DNA from: Mycobacterium sp. E740
GTDB lineage: Bacteria > Actinomycetota > Actinomycetes > Mycobacteriales > Mycobacteriaceae
Direction: 5' to 3'
DNA: 50,656 nucleotides
NCBI RefSeq assembly: GCF_001672895.1
Contig: NZ_LZKP01000221.1
Span: 1 to 50,656, forward strand
The notes below the pieces were generated by a model, which was not told where the DNA came from, searched no databases, and worked only from the letters and a program-made list of their open reading frames with translations. A program made the position numbers and the translations under genes. Of the stretch, positions 8,780 through 19,531 are shown one piece after another. The stretch's first letter is position 1. Every line of letters begins with the position of its first letter.

Positions 8780-9787
8780 GTGAGCGCTGCGCCTGCGTCG
8801 AAGAAGCCGCCGATCGATCCTGTCCGCTGGCAGCCGCCGGGTGTCGATCCGCTACCCGACCTGCCGTCGGCCGAGCTGACCATCGTCCCGGTGCCGGGCA
8901 ACGCGCCCGAGGACGTCGTCGTCGACGCGGACGGTGCCATCTGGACGGGAGTCGACGACGGCCGCATCGTGCGCATCGCACCCGGCGGCGGGGATCCGGT
9001 CGTCGCCGCCACGACCGCGGGCCGGCCGCTGGGCATGCATGTCGCGCAGGACGGCCGAATCCTGGTGTGCACCAGTCCCGGTGGGCTCCTGTCGGTCGAC
9101 CCGTCCACCGGCGCGCTGGAGACCCTCGTCTCGGAGGTCGACGACCGGCGGCTGATGTTCTGCTCGAATGTCACCCAATCACCGGACGGCACAATCTATT
9201 TCACCGAGTCGACGAGCGCATTCAGCTACGCCCATTTCAAGGGCGCGGTCATGGAGGCCCGGCCGCGCGGCAGCCTGTTCCGCCGGGATGCCGACGGCAC
9301 CGTGCTCACCGCCGCAGCGGGTCTGTACTTCGCCAACGGCGTGACGCCCACCGCGGACGGGTCGGCATTGGTGTTCGCCGAGACGATGAGCCGTCGACTG
9401 TCGAAGTTCTGGCTCACCGGCGAGCGCGCGGGAACCGTCACACCGCTTCGCGAGAACCTGCCCGGGCATCCCGACAACCTGTCGACCGGTGCGGACGGCC
9501 GCATCTGGTGCGCGATGGTCTCCCCACTCAACGGCGCCGCCGAATGGCTCGCACCGCGCTGGCCGGCTCTGCGCAAGCTGCTGTGGAAGCTGCCCGACAA
9601 GCTCCAACCACAGATCAAGCCCGAGGTGTGGGCGGTCGCCTTCGATCCCGACACCGGCGACGTCGTGGCAGGTGTGCGGACCGAGCACCCGCACTTCGGC
9701 ATGGTGACCGGCCTGGCCGAAGCCGGGGATCGGCTGTGGATGGGCTGCATCGGCTTCCCCGCCGTCGCGCACTGCGCGCTCCCCTGA
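8780..9787 (+). CDS. SMP-30/gluconolactonase/strictosidine synthase-like beta-propeller
   Basis: This 335-residue six-bladed beta-propeller is of the SMP-30/strictosidine-synthase-like type. Visible blade motifs include APEDVVVDADGAIWTGVDDG, FCSNVTQSPDGTIYFTEST, YFANGVTPTADGSALVFAE and LPGHPDNLSTGADGRIWCAM. The conserved Asn and Asp metal ligands of the family occur in NGVTP and PDNLS. No signal peptide is visible, so it is probably cytosolic. Relatives hydrolyse lactones or esters; the substrate is unknown. The GTG at 8780 follows a TAGCGT -10-like box (8767-8772) by seven bases, consistent with a leaderless start. Earlier in-frame codons read antisense-like arginine-rich sequence and overlap the aminotransferase. 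Confidence 0.82.
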   Translation: MSAAPASKKPPIDPVRWQPPGVDPLPDLPSAELTIVPVPGNAPEDVVVDADGAIWTGVDDGRIVRIAPGGGDPVVAATTAGRPLGMHVAQDGRILVCTSPGGLLSVDPSTGALETLVSEVDDRRLMFCSNVTQSPDGTIYFTESTSAFSYAHFKGAVMEARPRGSLFRRDADGTVLTAAAGLYFANGVTPTADGSALVFAETMSRRLSKFWLTGERAGTVTPLRENLPGHPDNLSTGADGRIWCAMVSPLNGAAEWLAPRWPALRKLLWKLPDKLQPQIKPEVWAVAFDPDTGDVVAGVRTEHPHFGMVTGLAEAGDRLWMGCIGFPAVAHCALP

Positions 9788-9803
9788 CGCACTGCGCGCC
9801 CGA

Positions 9804-9866
9804 CGCCGAGTGCACGCCTGGTGTACGGAAATCGCGTCAAAGCGGACAAGGAGCGTGCACTCGGCG
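9804..9866. repeat. Intergenic palindromic element with 14-bp inverted arms
   Basis: CGCCGAGTGCACGC (9804-9817) and its exact complement GCGTGCACTCGGCG (9853-9866) flank a 35-base loop between the SMP-30-like gene and dacB1. The perfect 14-bp arms would form a strong hairpin. From memory, similar elements with these arms and a similar loop occur between genes in other mycobacteria, which would make it a dispersed REP-like repeat. Only one copy is in this window. It may also end transcription of the upstream gene. Confidence 0.6.
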
Positions 9867-9875
9867 CGAGAAGGC

Positions 9876-9949
9876 GAGTCACATCGGCAACGTAAGCCAC
9901 AGGAGTCACAGCGCGCCTCCGCCGAATCGCGCCGCCCGCCGCCTACTCT
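9876..9949 (+). promoter_or_regulatory. dacB1 promoter region with direct repeats
   Basis: TACTCT (9944-9949) is a good -10 box placed so that transcription would start about three bases before the dacB1 ATG. Upstream, GAGTCACA occurs twice (9876-9883 and 9903-9910), 27 bp apart, as a possible activator site. This is inferred from pattern only. Confidence 0.35.
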
Positions 9950-9958
9950 TCGGTCTCG

Positions 9959-11182
9959 ATGGCGAAGTTCCAAGGCTCCTTGCGGCGGGCGGCGATGCTG
10001 GCAGCGGTCTTGTTCGTGGCGACCGGGCCGGCCGTGGCAATTGCTCAACCACCGGCGGCGCCCGAGCCGAGCGCCTGCCCGTACCGCGAGACGACCCCAC
10101 CCGCGGTCGACGCTTCCGAGGTACCCAAACCGGGTGACGCGCCCCCGGCCCCGGTGCCCGTGCCGGCAACCCCGTTGGGCGGCGACGCGTTGGCCAGTTG
10201 CGGCGTCGTCACCGCGCCCGGGACACCGCCGCTGCCCGACGACGTCTCCGCCGAGGCGTGGGTGGTCGCCGACCTGGACAGCGGCGACGTGATCGCCGCC
10301 AAGGACCCGCACGCCAGGCACCGGCCCGCCAGCGTCATCAAGGTGCTGGTCGCGACGCAGGCGCTTCGCGAGCTGCCGATCCACCGGGTCATCGCCGGCA
10401 CCGCGGACGACGCCGCGCAAGAAGGCACGAAGGTAGGCGTCGGGGAGAACGGCCACTACTCGATCAACGACCTGCTGCACGGCCTGCTGATGTACTCGGG
10501 CAACGACGCGGCCTATGCACTGGCCCGGCAACTCGGCGGCTGGGACGCCACGCTGCGCAAGCTCAACGACCTCGCCCACAAGCTGGGCGGCCTCGACACC
10601 AGGGTGGCGACGCCGTCGGGTCTCGACGGCCCCGGCATGAGCACCTCCGCCTACGACCTCGCGCTGTTCTACCGCTACGCCTGGCGCAACCCGGTGTTCG
10701 CCGACATCGTGTCGACCCGGTCGTTCGACTTCCCCGGCCGCGGCGATGTCGGCTATCCGATCGAGAACGACAACAAGCTGCTGCTCAACTATCCCGGCGC
10801 GCTGGGCGGCAAGACCGGCTACACCGACGACGCCGGTCAGACGTTCGTCGGCGGCGCCGAGCGCAACGGCCGCCGTCTCGTCGCCGTGCTTTTGAAGGGC
10901 ACCCGTCAGCCGATCGCGCCGTGGGAACAGGCGGCCCACCTGCTCGACTACGGCTTCGCGACGCCGCCCGGGACGAGCGTGGGCACGTTGATGGAACCCG
11001 ACCCGTCGCTGCTCGATCCCAAGCCGGGCGCCGACGGCGCCAACCCGGCTGCCAAAGCGGCGCCGATGTTGTCGAGCGCGGACGCGATGCCGGTGCGGGT
11101 GGGCGTCGCGGTCGTGGGCACCGTGATCGTGTTCATGTTGATCATGGGCGCCCGGTCACTGAACCGGCGGCCACAGCACTAG
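9959..11182 (+). CDS. dacB1: D-alanyl-D-alanine carboxypeptidase (penicillin-binding protein, S11 family)
   Basis: This 407-residue exported peptidoglycan carboxypeptidase trims the terminal D-Ala from pentapeptide stems. It has an N-terminal signal segment (about 8-30), a Pro/Ala-rich linker (about 30-95), and a catalytic domain with all three penicillin-binding motifs: S125-V-I-K128, S180-G-N182 and K285-T-G287. A C-terminal hydrophobic helix (about 375-395) precedes a short basic tail (RSLNRRPQH), so the enzyme is membrane-anchored. Length and neighbours fit Rv3330 DacB1. Its TAG stop lies in a CTAG tetramer shared with the stop of the convergent gene. It is expected to bind beta-lactams. 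Confidence 0.94.
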   Translation: MAKFQGSLRRAAMLAAVLFVATGPAVAIAQPPAAPEPSACPYRETTPPAVDASEVPKPGDAPPAPVPVPATPLGGDALASCGVVTAPGTPPLPDDVSAEAWVVADLDSGDVIAAKDPHARHRPASVIKVLVATQALRELPIHRVIAGTADDAAQEGTKVGVGENGHYSINDLLHGLLMYSGNDAAYALARQLGGWDATLRKLNDLAHKLGGLDTRVATPSGLDGPGMSTSAYDLALFYRYAWRNPVFADIVSTRSFDFPGRGDVGYPIENDNKLLLNYPGALGGKTGYTDDAGQTFVGGAERNGRRLVAVLLKGTRQPIAPWEQAAHLLDYGFATPPGTSVGTLMEPDPSLLDPKPGADGANPAAKAAPMLSSADAMPVRVGVAVVGTVIVFMLIMGARSLNRRPQH

Positions 11183-12138
11183 TCCGGCTGGCCCCACCGC
11201 CGCAGCAGCTGTTCGGCTTCCGTGCAGAGTTGGTCGATCACCGCGGCCGCGGGCTGTGAGTCACGGACCATCCCGACGCCCTGTCCGGCGTTGACGGGTA
11301 CGACCCGATAGTCCTCGGCCGCGCAGGCCTGCTCGAGCAACGCCCGGGCGTCGGCGTCGACCAGGTCTTCCCGACCGTCGAACCGGTCGACGAAGTCGTT
11401 GCGCACGACACGTTCGGGAATCGTTGTGGGCCAGGCATATCGGTGAGCCACGTCGAACACCCGCGTCGTCACCGTCTCGTCGCTGGACGCCGCAAGCAGC
11501 ACGTCGCGCGCCGCCGCTGACGTCGTCGCTTCCGTGCACGTGGCGAAAACCGTCCCGAGCCAGGCCCCGGCAGCACCGGCCGCCAGTACAGCGGCCAGCC
11601 CGCGGCCCGAGGCGATCCCTCCTGCGGCGAGCACCGGCACCGTCACCTCGTCGAGCACCTCGGCAAGCAACGGCAGGGTGCCGACGCGCGCCTCGCCGTG
11701 CCCACCGCCTTCGGCCCCGCGCGCCACCACCACGTCCACCCCGGCGTCCGCCGCCCGCCGGGCACCGGTCACGTCGGCCACCTGCGCGGCCACCGGCACA
11801 CCGGCGTCGTGCGCGCGGCGCACCCAGGACCAGTCGTCGCCGAAACTCACTGACAGCAGTGCGGGTTTCGCCGCCAGCGCGACCTCCAGCAGTTCAGGCT
11901 GCGCCGCCATCACCCAGTGCACGAGGCCGATGCCGAACGGGTGGCTGAGCGCGGACACGTGCGGCAGTTCGGCGGCCAACCCCGCCGCAGTCGCCGAACT
12001 GCCCATCCCGACCATGCCGAGGCCGCCCGCGCGGGACACGGCCGCAGCCAAAGCGCCGCCTGCCGCACCACCCATTGGGGCGTTCACGATCGGCGCCTGG
12101 AGGCCCATCCGGCGCGACCACGGCGTTGACAGCGGCAC
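11179..12138 (-). CDS. Nitronate monooxygenase / 2-nitropropane dioxygenase-like FMN protein
   Basis: This 319-residue TIM-barrel flavoprotein belongs to the nitronate monooxygenase/IMP-dehydrogenase-like group. It shows the N-terminal [13 protein letters not shown] loop, [11 protein letters not shown], the glycine-rich [10 protein letters not shown] phosphate loop, and [15 protein letters not shown]. Family members oxidise alkyl nitronates, or are enoyl-ACP reductase-like; the substrate is not known here. I place the start at GTG 12138, giving [20 protein letters not shown] -10 box ends eight bases upstream, and a longer ORF start (12222) would run through the riboswitch of the divergent gene. 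The stop shares CTAG with dacB1. Confidence 0.82.
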   Translation of the reverse strand: MPLSTPWSRRMGLQAPIVNAPMGGAAGGALAAAVSRAGGLGMVGMGSSATAAGLAAELPHVSALSHPFGIGLVHWVMAAQPELLEVALAAKPALLSVSFGDDWSWVRRAHDAGVPVAAQVADVTGARRAADAGVDVVVARGAEGGGHGEARVGTLPLLAEVLDEVTVPVLAAGGIASGRGLAAVLAAGAAGAWLGTVFATCTEATTSAAARDVLLAASSDETVTTRVFDVAHRYAWPTTIPERVVRNDFVDRFDGREDLVDADARALLEQACAAEDYRVVPVNAGQGVGMVRDSQPAAAVIDQLCTEAEQLLRRWGQPD

Positions 12139-12146
12139 GGGACGCG

Positions 12147-12167
12147 ACGTTACCGGTTTGCTAGCGT
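12147..12167. promoter_or_regulatory. Back-to-back -10 boxes of the sugE / monooxygenase divergent promoter
   Basis: TAACGT on the minus strand (12152-12147) would start a nearly leaderless transcript of the monooxygenase gene. TAGCGT on the plus strand (12162-12167) would start a transcript near 12174, about 15 bases before the riboswitch. The two boxes are only nine bases apart, so the two promoters probably interfere. Confidence 0.4.
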
Positions 12168-12188
12168 CGGGAAAGTCAGCAGGTGACA

Positions 12189-12230
12189 CCGGACGAGGGG
12201 CGCCGTACCCGGCCAGCGACAAGACGGCGT
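12189..12230 (+). ncRNA. Guanidine-III (ykkC-III) riboswitch
   Basis: The segment starts CCGGACGAGG and continues GGCGCCGTACCCGG, then GACAAGACGGC, which is the consensus I recall for the compact guanidine-III riboswitch of Actinobacteria. Pairings check out: CCGG (12189-12192) with CCGG (12209-12212), and a pseudoknot GCGCCGT (12200-12206) with ACGGCGT (12224-12230), six Watson-Crick pairs plus one G-U. It lies in the leader of a Gdx/SugE-type transporter gene, the known target class. The pseudoknot ends four bases before the GGAG Shine-Dalgarno sequence (12235-12238), consistent with translational control by guanidinium. A covariance-model search would settle it. Confidence 0.88.
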
Positions 12231-12245
12231 CGACGGAGATGTGTG

Positions 12246-12560
12246 ATGGCTTGGCTGATTCTCGTCGTATCGGGTGTGCTCGAAGCGGTGTGGGCTTCCG
12301 CGCTCGGCAAGACCGAAGGCTTCACCCGGCTGGGTCCATCGGCGGTGTTCCTCGTGGCACTGGTGCTTTCGATGGTGGGGCTCGGAGTGGCGATGCGCAG
12401 TCTGCCGCCCGGCACCAGCTATGCGGTGTGGGTCGGCATCGGCGCGGCGCTGACCGTGGCGTTCGCGATGCTGACCGGGGCCGAGAGCGCCTCGACGCTC
12501 AAGGTGTTGTTGATCGTCGGCCTGGTCGGCTGCATCGTGGGGCTGAAACTGGTCAGCTAG
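12246..12560 (+). CDS. sugE: Small multidrug resistance family guanidinium exporter, Gdx/SugE type
   Basis: This 104-residue inner-membrane protein has four transmembrane helices and probably works as an antiparallel dimer. The essential glutamate is in helix 1 (SGVLEAVWASALG, E13). The helix-2 and helix-3 sequences GFTRLGPS and LPPGTSYAVWVGIGA match the Gdx/SugE branch rather than EmrE. Proteins of this branch export guanidinium by proton antiport. The ATG at 12246 is preceded by GGAG with seven bases of spacing. The upstream guanidine-III riboswitch strongly supports the substrate. The gene is not part of the M. tuberculosis order as I recall it, so it is an accessory insertion in this block. 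Its stop shares CTAG with the convergent gene. Confidence 0.93.
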   Translation: MAWLILVVSGVLEAVWASALGKTEGFTRLGPSAVFLVALVLSMVGLGVAMRSLPPGTSYAVWVGIGAALTVAFAMLTGAESASTLKVLLIVGLVGCIVGLKLVS

Positions 12561-13594
12561 CGACCGCGGGTCCAGCGTGAGATCCCCAGCGCGCCAAGCG
12601 CTCCCACCGCAGCGGCGGCCAGCGCCGCACGCAGCGGAAGTCCTTCGCGAACCTGCACGCGGGGCATGATCCGCGCGGTGCCGGGCGGTTCGACGGGTGC
12701 AGCCGCCAGGTTCTCCGGCGCCGTGGCCGCCCATGCCGTCGCAAACAGGATCAGCCGCGCGGTGATGTAGGCGAACACCATCAAGCCCAGCACCGGACCG
12801 AATGTCGCCCCGGCCGGACCGGTCACCACCGACCGCAGATAGATCGACGCGACCTGCTTGAAGACCTCGAACGCCACCGCCGCCAGTGCGCCCGCCCGGA
12901 TCGCGGAGTGGAAGCTGAGCGATTCGCGGGGCAGTCGCGCGATGATCCAGGTGAAGAGCAGCCAGCTGATCGCCATCGACGCCAGCAGCGAGACCACCCG
13001 CAGCAGGATGCTCATGCCCGGAACATGTTCGAGCCCAACCCATTCCACTGCTTTACGAGCCAGCCCGGAACTGCTCACCGCGGTCAGCGCGACGGTCAGC
13101 GCGACCGCGACGAACAGTCCGACCATCGCCGTCAGGTCCGACAGCTTGGTGCGCACGAAGCCCCGGGTGTCGTGGCGCAGCTGGCCCCACATCTGGCTGA
13201 GCGCCTCGCGCAGATTGGCCATCCACCCCACCCCGGCCCACGCCGCGGCCGCCAGCCCGATCACGCCGACCGAGGTGCGGGATTCGATCGCCGAGTCCAT
13301 CAACTCGACCAGCTGTGTGGCGGAGGCGCCCTTGACCGACTCTCTGATCCGATCCTGGATCTCGGCGAGCAGGTCGGGCTGGCTCGCCAGCACGAAACCG
13401 GCGACGGCGAATCCGACCATCAGCAGCGGAAACAGCGCGAAGATCGTGAAGTAGGTGATGCCGGCCGCGTAGAAGTCACCCGTGCTGTCGTTGTACCGCT
13501 CCTGTGCGCGCATGACATGGTCGAACCAGCGATACCGCGCGCGGAACCTGTCGACGAACCCGGGTTTGTTCTCCTGCTCGCTCGGGACCGTCAT
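12557..13594 (-). CDS. YihY/BrkB-family inner membrane protein (Rv3335c-like)
   Basis: This 345-residue integral membrane protein of the YihY/virulence factor BrkB family has about six hydrophobic helices between residues 40 and 275. Signature pieces are YFTIFALFPLLMVGFAVAGF, AAWAGVGWMANLREAL and AALAAVAFEVFKQVASIYL. The C-terminal 50 residues are cytoplasmic or periplasmic and contain another hydrophobic stretch rich in alanine. Despite the BrkB name it is not a ribonuclease, and its function is unknown. It lies 18 bp downstream of trpS on the same strand, as in M. tuberculosis, so the two are likely co-transcribed. The start codon is ATG 13594. Confidence 0.88.
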   Translation of the reverse strand: MTVPSEQENKPGFVDRFRARYRWFDHVMRAQERYNDSTGDFYAAGITYFTIFALFPLLMVGFAVAGFVLASQPDLLAEIQDRIRESVKGASATQLVELMDSAIESRTSVGVIGLAAAAWAGVGWMANLREALSQMWGQLRHDTRGFVRTKLSDLTAMVGLFVAVALTVALTAVSSSGLARKAVEWVGLEHVPGMSILLRVVSLLASMAISWLLFTWIIARLPRESLSFHSAIRAGALAAVAFEVFKQVASIYLRSVVTGPAGATFGPVLGLMVFAYITARLILFATAWAATAPENLAAAPVEPPGTARIMPRVQVREGLPLRAALAAAAVGALGALGISRWTRGR

Positions 13595-13612
13595 GCCAGC
13601 CTTCCCAACGCG

Positions 13613-14653
<1,041 letters not shown>

Positions 14654-14740
14654 TCACATCACCGCGCACGGCTTCGGCACGGTGAATCCGGGTATCCGGC
14701 GGTCCCGGCGAGGGCACAGCGGCAGACCGTACCGACACAC

Positions 14741-14769
14741 TTGCAGTACCGCCGGTATCACCTTAGTGT
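14741..14769 (+). promoter_or_regulatory. Sigma-A-like promoter with palindrome in the spacer
   Basis: TTGCAG (14741-14746), 17 bases and TAGTGT (14764-14769) give ideal spacing, with a start about seven bases later at the hydrolase ATG, so the mRNA would be leaderless. The spacer contains TACCG-C-CGGTA (14747-14757), a perfect palindrome lying where a repressor would block polymerase. Confidence 0.5.
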
Positions 14770-14776
14770 CGGGCTG

Positions 14777-15625
14777 ATGAGCGAGCGCGCACCGATCCAC
14801 CAGGGCTCCGGCGAGCCGATGCTGTTGCTACACCCGTTCATGATGTCGCAGAACGTGTGGAAGAAAGTCGTTCCGCTGATCGCCGACACCGGCCGGTACG
14901 AGGTGTTCGCGCCCACCATGCCGGGACACAACGGCGGGGTGAAGGGCCACTACTTCCTGGACACCGCAGAACTCGCCGATGACGTGGAACGTCGGCTCGA
15001 CGCGCTCGGCTGGGACACCGCCCACATCGTCGGCAATTCGCTCGGCGGATGGGTGGCGTTCGAGTTGGAGCGCCGGGGCCGGGCCCGCACGCTGACCGGT
15101 ATCGCCCCCGCGGGTGGGTGGAGCCGGTACACGCCAGCGAAGTTCGAGATCGTCGGCAAGTTCGTGGCCGGCCTGCCGGTCTGGCTGTTCACGCTGGTGT
15201 TCGGTCAACGCGTGCTGAAGTTGCCGTTCACCCGCTACCTGGCCCACTTCCCCGTGAGTGCCAGCCCGGATCGCCTGCCAGAAGAAGATCTCGCCGACAT
15301 CATCGACGACGTCACCCACTGCCCGGCGTACTACCAGCTGCTGGTCAAGGCGCTGCTGATGCCCGGACTGCTGGAGCTGGCCGAGGGCTCCTGCCCGACC
15401 CATCTGGTGATCTGCGAGAAGGATCGGGTGCTGCCGCATCCGAGGTTCACCCGCCACTTCACCGACCAGCTGCCGTCGAGCACCGAGGTCACCCACCTCG
15501 ACGGTGTCGGACACATCCCGATGTTCGAGGCACCACAGCAGGTGGCCGACGTGATCCTCGGCTTCGTCGACCGGTACGCAGCGCCAAGCCGGCAGGATCC
15601 GCCCAGAGAGGCGCTCGGCGGCTAA
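14777..15625 (+). CDS. Alpha/beta-fold hydrolase
   Basis: This 282-residue alpha/beta hydrolase has the nucleophile elbow GNSLGGW (S88), a probable acid in CEKDRVLP and the catalytic histidine in [11 protein letters not shown]. The oxyanion-hole region is LLLHPFMMS near the N-terminus. The cap between the elbow and the acid is helical. The substrate is unknown; the family includes esterases, epoxide hydrolases and C-C hydrolases. Much longer in-frame readings upstream overlap trpS antisense and are rejected. The ATG at 14777 sits at the predicted transcription start. The context corresponds to the Rv3337/Rv3338 position, where M. tuberculosis appears to have broken pieces of such a hydrolase (from memory). 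Confidence 0.88.
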   Translation: MSERAPIHQGSGEPMLLLHPFMMSQNVWKKVVPLIADTGRYEVFAPTMPGHNGGVKGHYFLDTAELADDVERRLDALGWDTAHIVGNSLGGWVAFELERRGRARTLTGIAPAGGWSRYTPAKFEIVGKFVAGLPVWLFTLVFGQRVLKLPFTRYLAHFPVSASPDRLPEEDLADIIDDVTHCPAYYQLLVKALLMPGLLELAEGSCPTHLVICEKDRVLPHPRFTRHFTDQLPSSTEVTHLDGVGHIPMFEAPQQVADVILGFVDRYAAPSRQDPPREALGG

Positions 15626-17877
15626 TCCTCCGTCACCGGCTGCTCGGTCGCCCCTTCGAGCACCGAGTTCAGCGTCTTGCTCGGCCGCATCACCGCGGTC
15701 GTCTTGTCACGGTCGGGGTAGTAGTAGCCGCCGATGTCGACCGAATCGCCCTGCACCTCGTTGAGCTCGGACACGATCGCGTCCTCGTTGTCGGCCAACG
15801 ACTTGGCCAGCGACGCGAAGTGGTCGGCCAGTTCCTTGTCGTCGTCCTGCTCGGCGAGTTCCTGCGCCCAGTACATCGCCAGGTAGAACTGGCTGCCGCG
15901 GTTGTCCAACTCGCCGGTCTTGCGCGACGGACTCTTGTTGTTGTCCAACAGCTTTCCGATGGCCGAGTCCAGCGTCTTGCCCAGCAGCACAGCGCGCTTG
16001 TTCTCGGTCTTGCGGCCGATGTCCTCGAAACACGCTCCGAGAGCGAGGAACTCGCCCAGCGAGTCCCACCGCAGGTGGTTCTCCTCGACCAGCTGATGGA
16101 CGTGCTTGGGTGCCGAACCGCCCGCGCCGGTCTCGTACATGCCGCCGCCGGCCATCAGCGGGACGATCGAGAGCATCTTCGCGCTGGTCCCCAACTCGAG
16201 AATCGGGAACAGGTCGGTCAGGTAGTCGCGCAGGATGTTGCCCGTCACCGCGATGGTGTCCTGTCCGCGGATCAGCCGTTCGAGCGTGTACCGCATCGCC
16301 CACACCTGCGGCATGATCTGGATGTGCAGGCCCTCGGTGTCGTGCTCCTTGAGGTACTCCTTGACCTTCTTGCGTAGCTCGACTTCGTGCGGGCGCTCGG
16401 TGTCGAGCCAGAACAGCGCGGTCATCCCCGACGCGCGCGCCCTGGTCACGGCCAGCTTCACCCAGTCCTGGATCGCGGCGTCCTTGACGACGGGCATGCG
16501 CCAGATGTCGCCGGTTTCGACGTCCTGGCTCAGCAGCACCTCGCCGGTGTCGACGTCGACGATGTTGGCGACGCCGTCCTCGGGAATTTCGAAGGTCTTG
16601 TCGTGGCTGCCGTACTCCTCGGCCTTCTGCGCCATCAGCCCGACGTTGGGCACGGTGCCCATGGTCGTCGGATCGAACTGGCCGTGGGTCTTACAGAAGT
16701 TCACCATCTCCTGATAGATCCGGCTGAACGTCGATTCGGGGTTGACCGCCTTGGTGTCCTTGGTCCGCCCGTCGGCGCCGTACATCTTTCCGCCGAGCCG
16801 GATCATCGCCGGCATCGATGCGTCGACGATCACATCGCTGGGCGAGTGGAAATTGGTGATGCCGCGCGCGGAATCCACCATCGCCAGTTCGGGCCGGTGC
16901 TCGTGCACGGCGTGGATGTCCTGCACGATCTCTTCGCGTTGCGACGCCGGCAGCGCCTCGATCTTGTCGTACAGGTCGGACATCCCGTTGTTGACGTTCA
17001 CGCCCAGTTCGTCGAGCACCTTCTGATGCTTGGCGAACGCGTCCTTGTAAAAGACCTTCACCGCGTGCCCGAACACGATCGGGTGTGACACCTTCATCAT
17101 CGTGGCCTTGACGTGCAGCGAGAACATGACGCCGGTCTTGTAGGCGTCTTCGATCTGCTCTTCGAAGAACTGGCACAAGGCCTTTCGGCTCATGAACATG
17201 CTGTCGATGACGTCGCCCTCCTCGAGCGCCACCTCCGGCTTGAGCACCTTCGTCTCGCCCGATTTCGTCTCGAGCACCATCTTGACCTTGCGGTCCTTGT
17301 CCAGCGTCATCGACTTCTCGCCGTGGTAGAAGTCGCCGCCCTTCATGGTCGCCACGTGCGTGCGCGACGCCTGCGACCAGTCGCCCATGCTGTGCGGGTG
17401 CTTACGGGCGTACTCCTTGACCGCCTTCGGCGCGCGCCGGTCCGAGTTGCCTTGCCGCAGAATCGGATTCACCGCGCTGCCGAGCACCTTCGCGTAGCGC
17501 TCCTTGATCTCCTTCTCTTCGTCGTTCTTCGGCTCCCCGGGGTAGTCCGGCAGGTCGTAACCCTTCGCCTTCAACTCCTTGATCGCCGCCAGCAGCTGGG
17601 GCACCGAAGCGCTGATGTTCGGCAGCTTGATGATGTTGGTGTCCGGCTTCTGGGTGAGCTCCCCCAACTCGGCGAGGTTGTCGGGGACGCGCTGCTCGTC
17701 TGTCAGGCGGTCGGAGAACTCGGCGAGGATGCGCGCCGCGACGGAGATGTCGCTCGTCTCGACGTCGATGCCCGCCGGCTCGGTGAAGGTGCGGATGATC
17801 GGCAGGAACGCATAGGTCGCCAGCAGCGGCGCCTCGTCGGTCAGCGTGTAGATGATGGTCGGCTGCTCGGCAGTCAT
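15622..17877 (-). CDS. icd: NADP-dependent isocitrate dehydrogenase, monomeric type
   Basis: This 751-residue enzyme oxidatively decarboxylates isocitrate to 2-oxoglutarate with NADP in the TCA cycle. Length and sequence are those of the monomeric IDH class (N-terminal [31 protein letters not shown], the substrate-binding [12 protein letters not shown] block near residue 140, and [12 protein letters not shown] near the end). It is not the roughly 400-residue dimeric enzyme. In M. tuberculosis the gene beside metC is the dimeric Icd1 (Rv3339c), while the monomeric Icd2 is encoded elsewhere, so the isoenzyme type here differs at the same place. The stop shares CTAA with the convergent hydrolase gene. 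It diverges from the metC operon. Confidence 0.96.
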   Translation of the reverse strand: MTAEQPTIIYTLTDEAPLLATYAFLPIIRTFTEPAGIDVETSDISVAARILAEFSDRLTDEQRVPDNLAELGELTQKPDTNIIKLPNISASVPQLLAAIKELKAKGYDLPDYPGEPKNDEEKEIKERYAKVLGSAVNPILRQGNSDRRAPKAVKEYARKHPHSMGDWSQASRTHVATMKGGDFYHGEKSMTLDKDRKVKMVLETKSGETKVLKPEVALEEGDVIDSMFMSRKALCQFFEEQIEDAYKTGVMFSLHVKATMMKVSHPIVFGHAVKVFYKDAFAKHQKVLDELGVNVNNGMSDLYDKIEALPASQREEIVQDIHAVHEHRPELAMVDSARGITNFHSPSDVIVDASMPAMIRLGGKMYGADGRTKDTKAVNPESTFSRIYQEMVNFCKTHGQFDPTTMGTVPNVGLMAQKAEEYGSHDKTFEIPEDGVANIVDVDTGEVLLSQDVETGDIWRMPVVKDAAIQDWVKLAVTRARASGMTALFWLDTERPHEVELRKKVKEYLKEHDTEGLHIQIMPQVWAMRYTLERLIRGQDTIAVTGNILRDYLTDLFPILELGTSAKMLSIVPLMAGGGMYETGAGGSAPKHVHQLVEENHLRWDSLGEFLALGACFEDIGRKTENKRAVLLGKTLDSAIGKLLDNNKSPSRKTGELDNRGSQFYLAMYWAQELAEQDDDKELADHFASLAKSLADNEDAIVSELNEVQGDSVDIGGYYYPDRDKTTAVMRPSKTLNSVLEGATEQPVTED

Positions 17878-18020
17878 GCGGTGGTCTCCCGGCTCGGTTT
17901 CGGTCAGGCCTCGGTCAGTTCAGGTGATCAGTCGCCTACCAGTATTGCCCCGAACATCGGAGCATCGGTCAGTTCCCCCTTGCTGGCCTCCCGGCGATGA
18001 CGTGCGATACGCTTCTGCTC

Positions 18021-19530
<1,510 letters not shown>

Positions 19531-19531
<1 letters not shown>

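Noticed and set aside
7329..8981. 550-residue open frame on the minus strand
   Set aside because: It is antisense to the aminotransferase, reads as Arg/Gly/His-rich low-complexity sequence and has no family features; such frames are common opposite GC-rich genes.
9179..10939. 586-residue open frame on the minus strand
   Set aside because: It runs antisense through the SMP-30-like gene, the palindromic element and dacB1, whose own frames carry clear motifs.
12139..12222. Extended N-terminus of the nitronate monooxygenase-like protein
   Set aside because: It overlaps the guanidine riboswitch of the divergent gene and adds a non-conserved Pro/Ser-rich stretch; GTG 12138 has a suitable -10 box.
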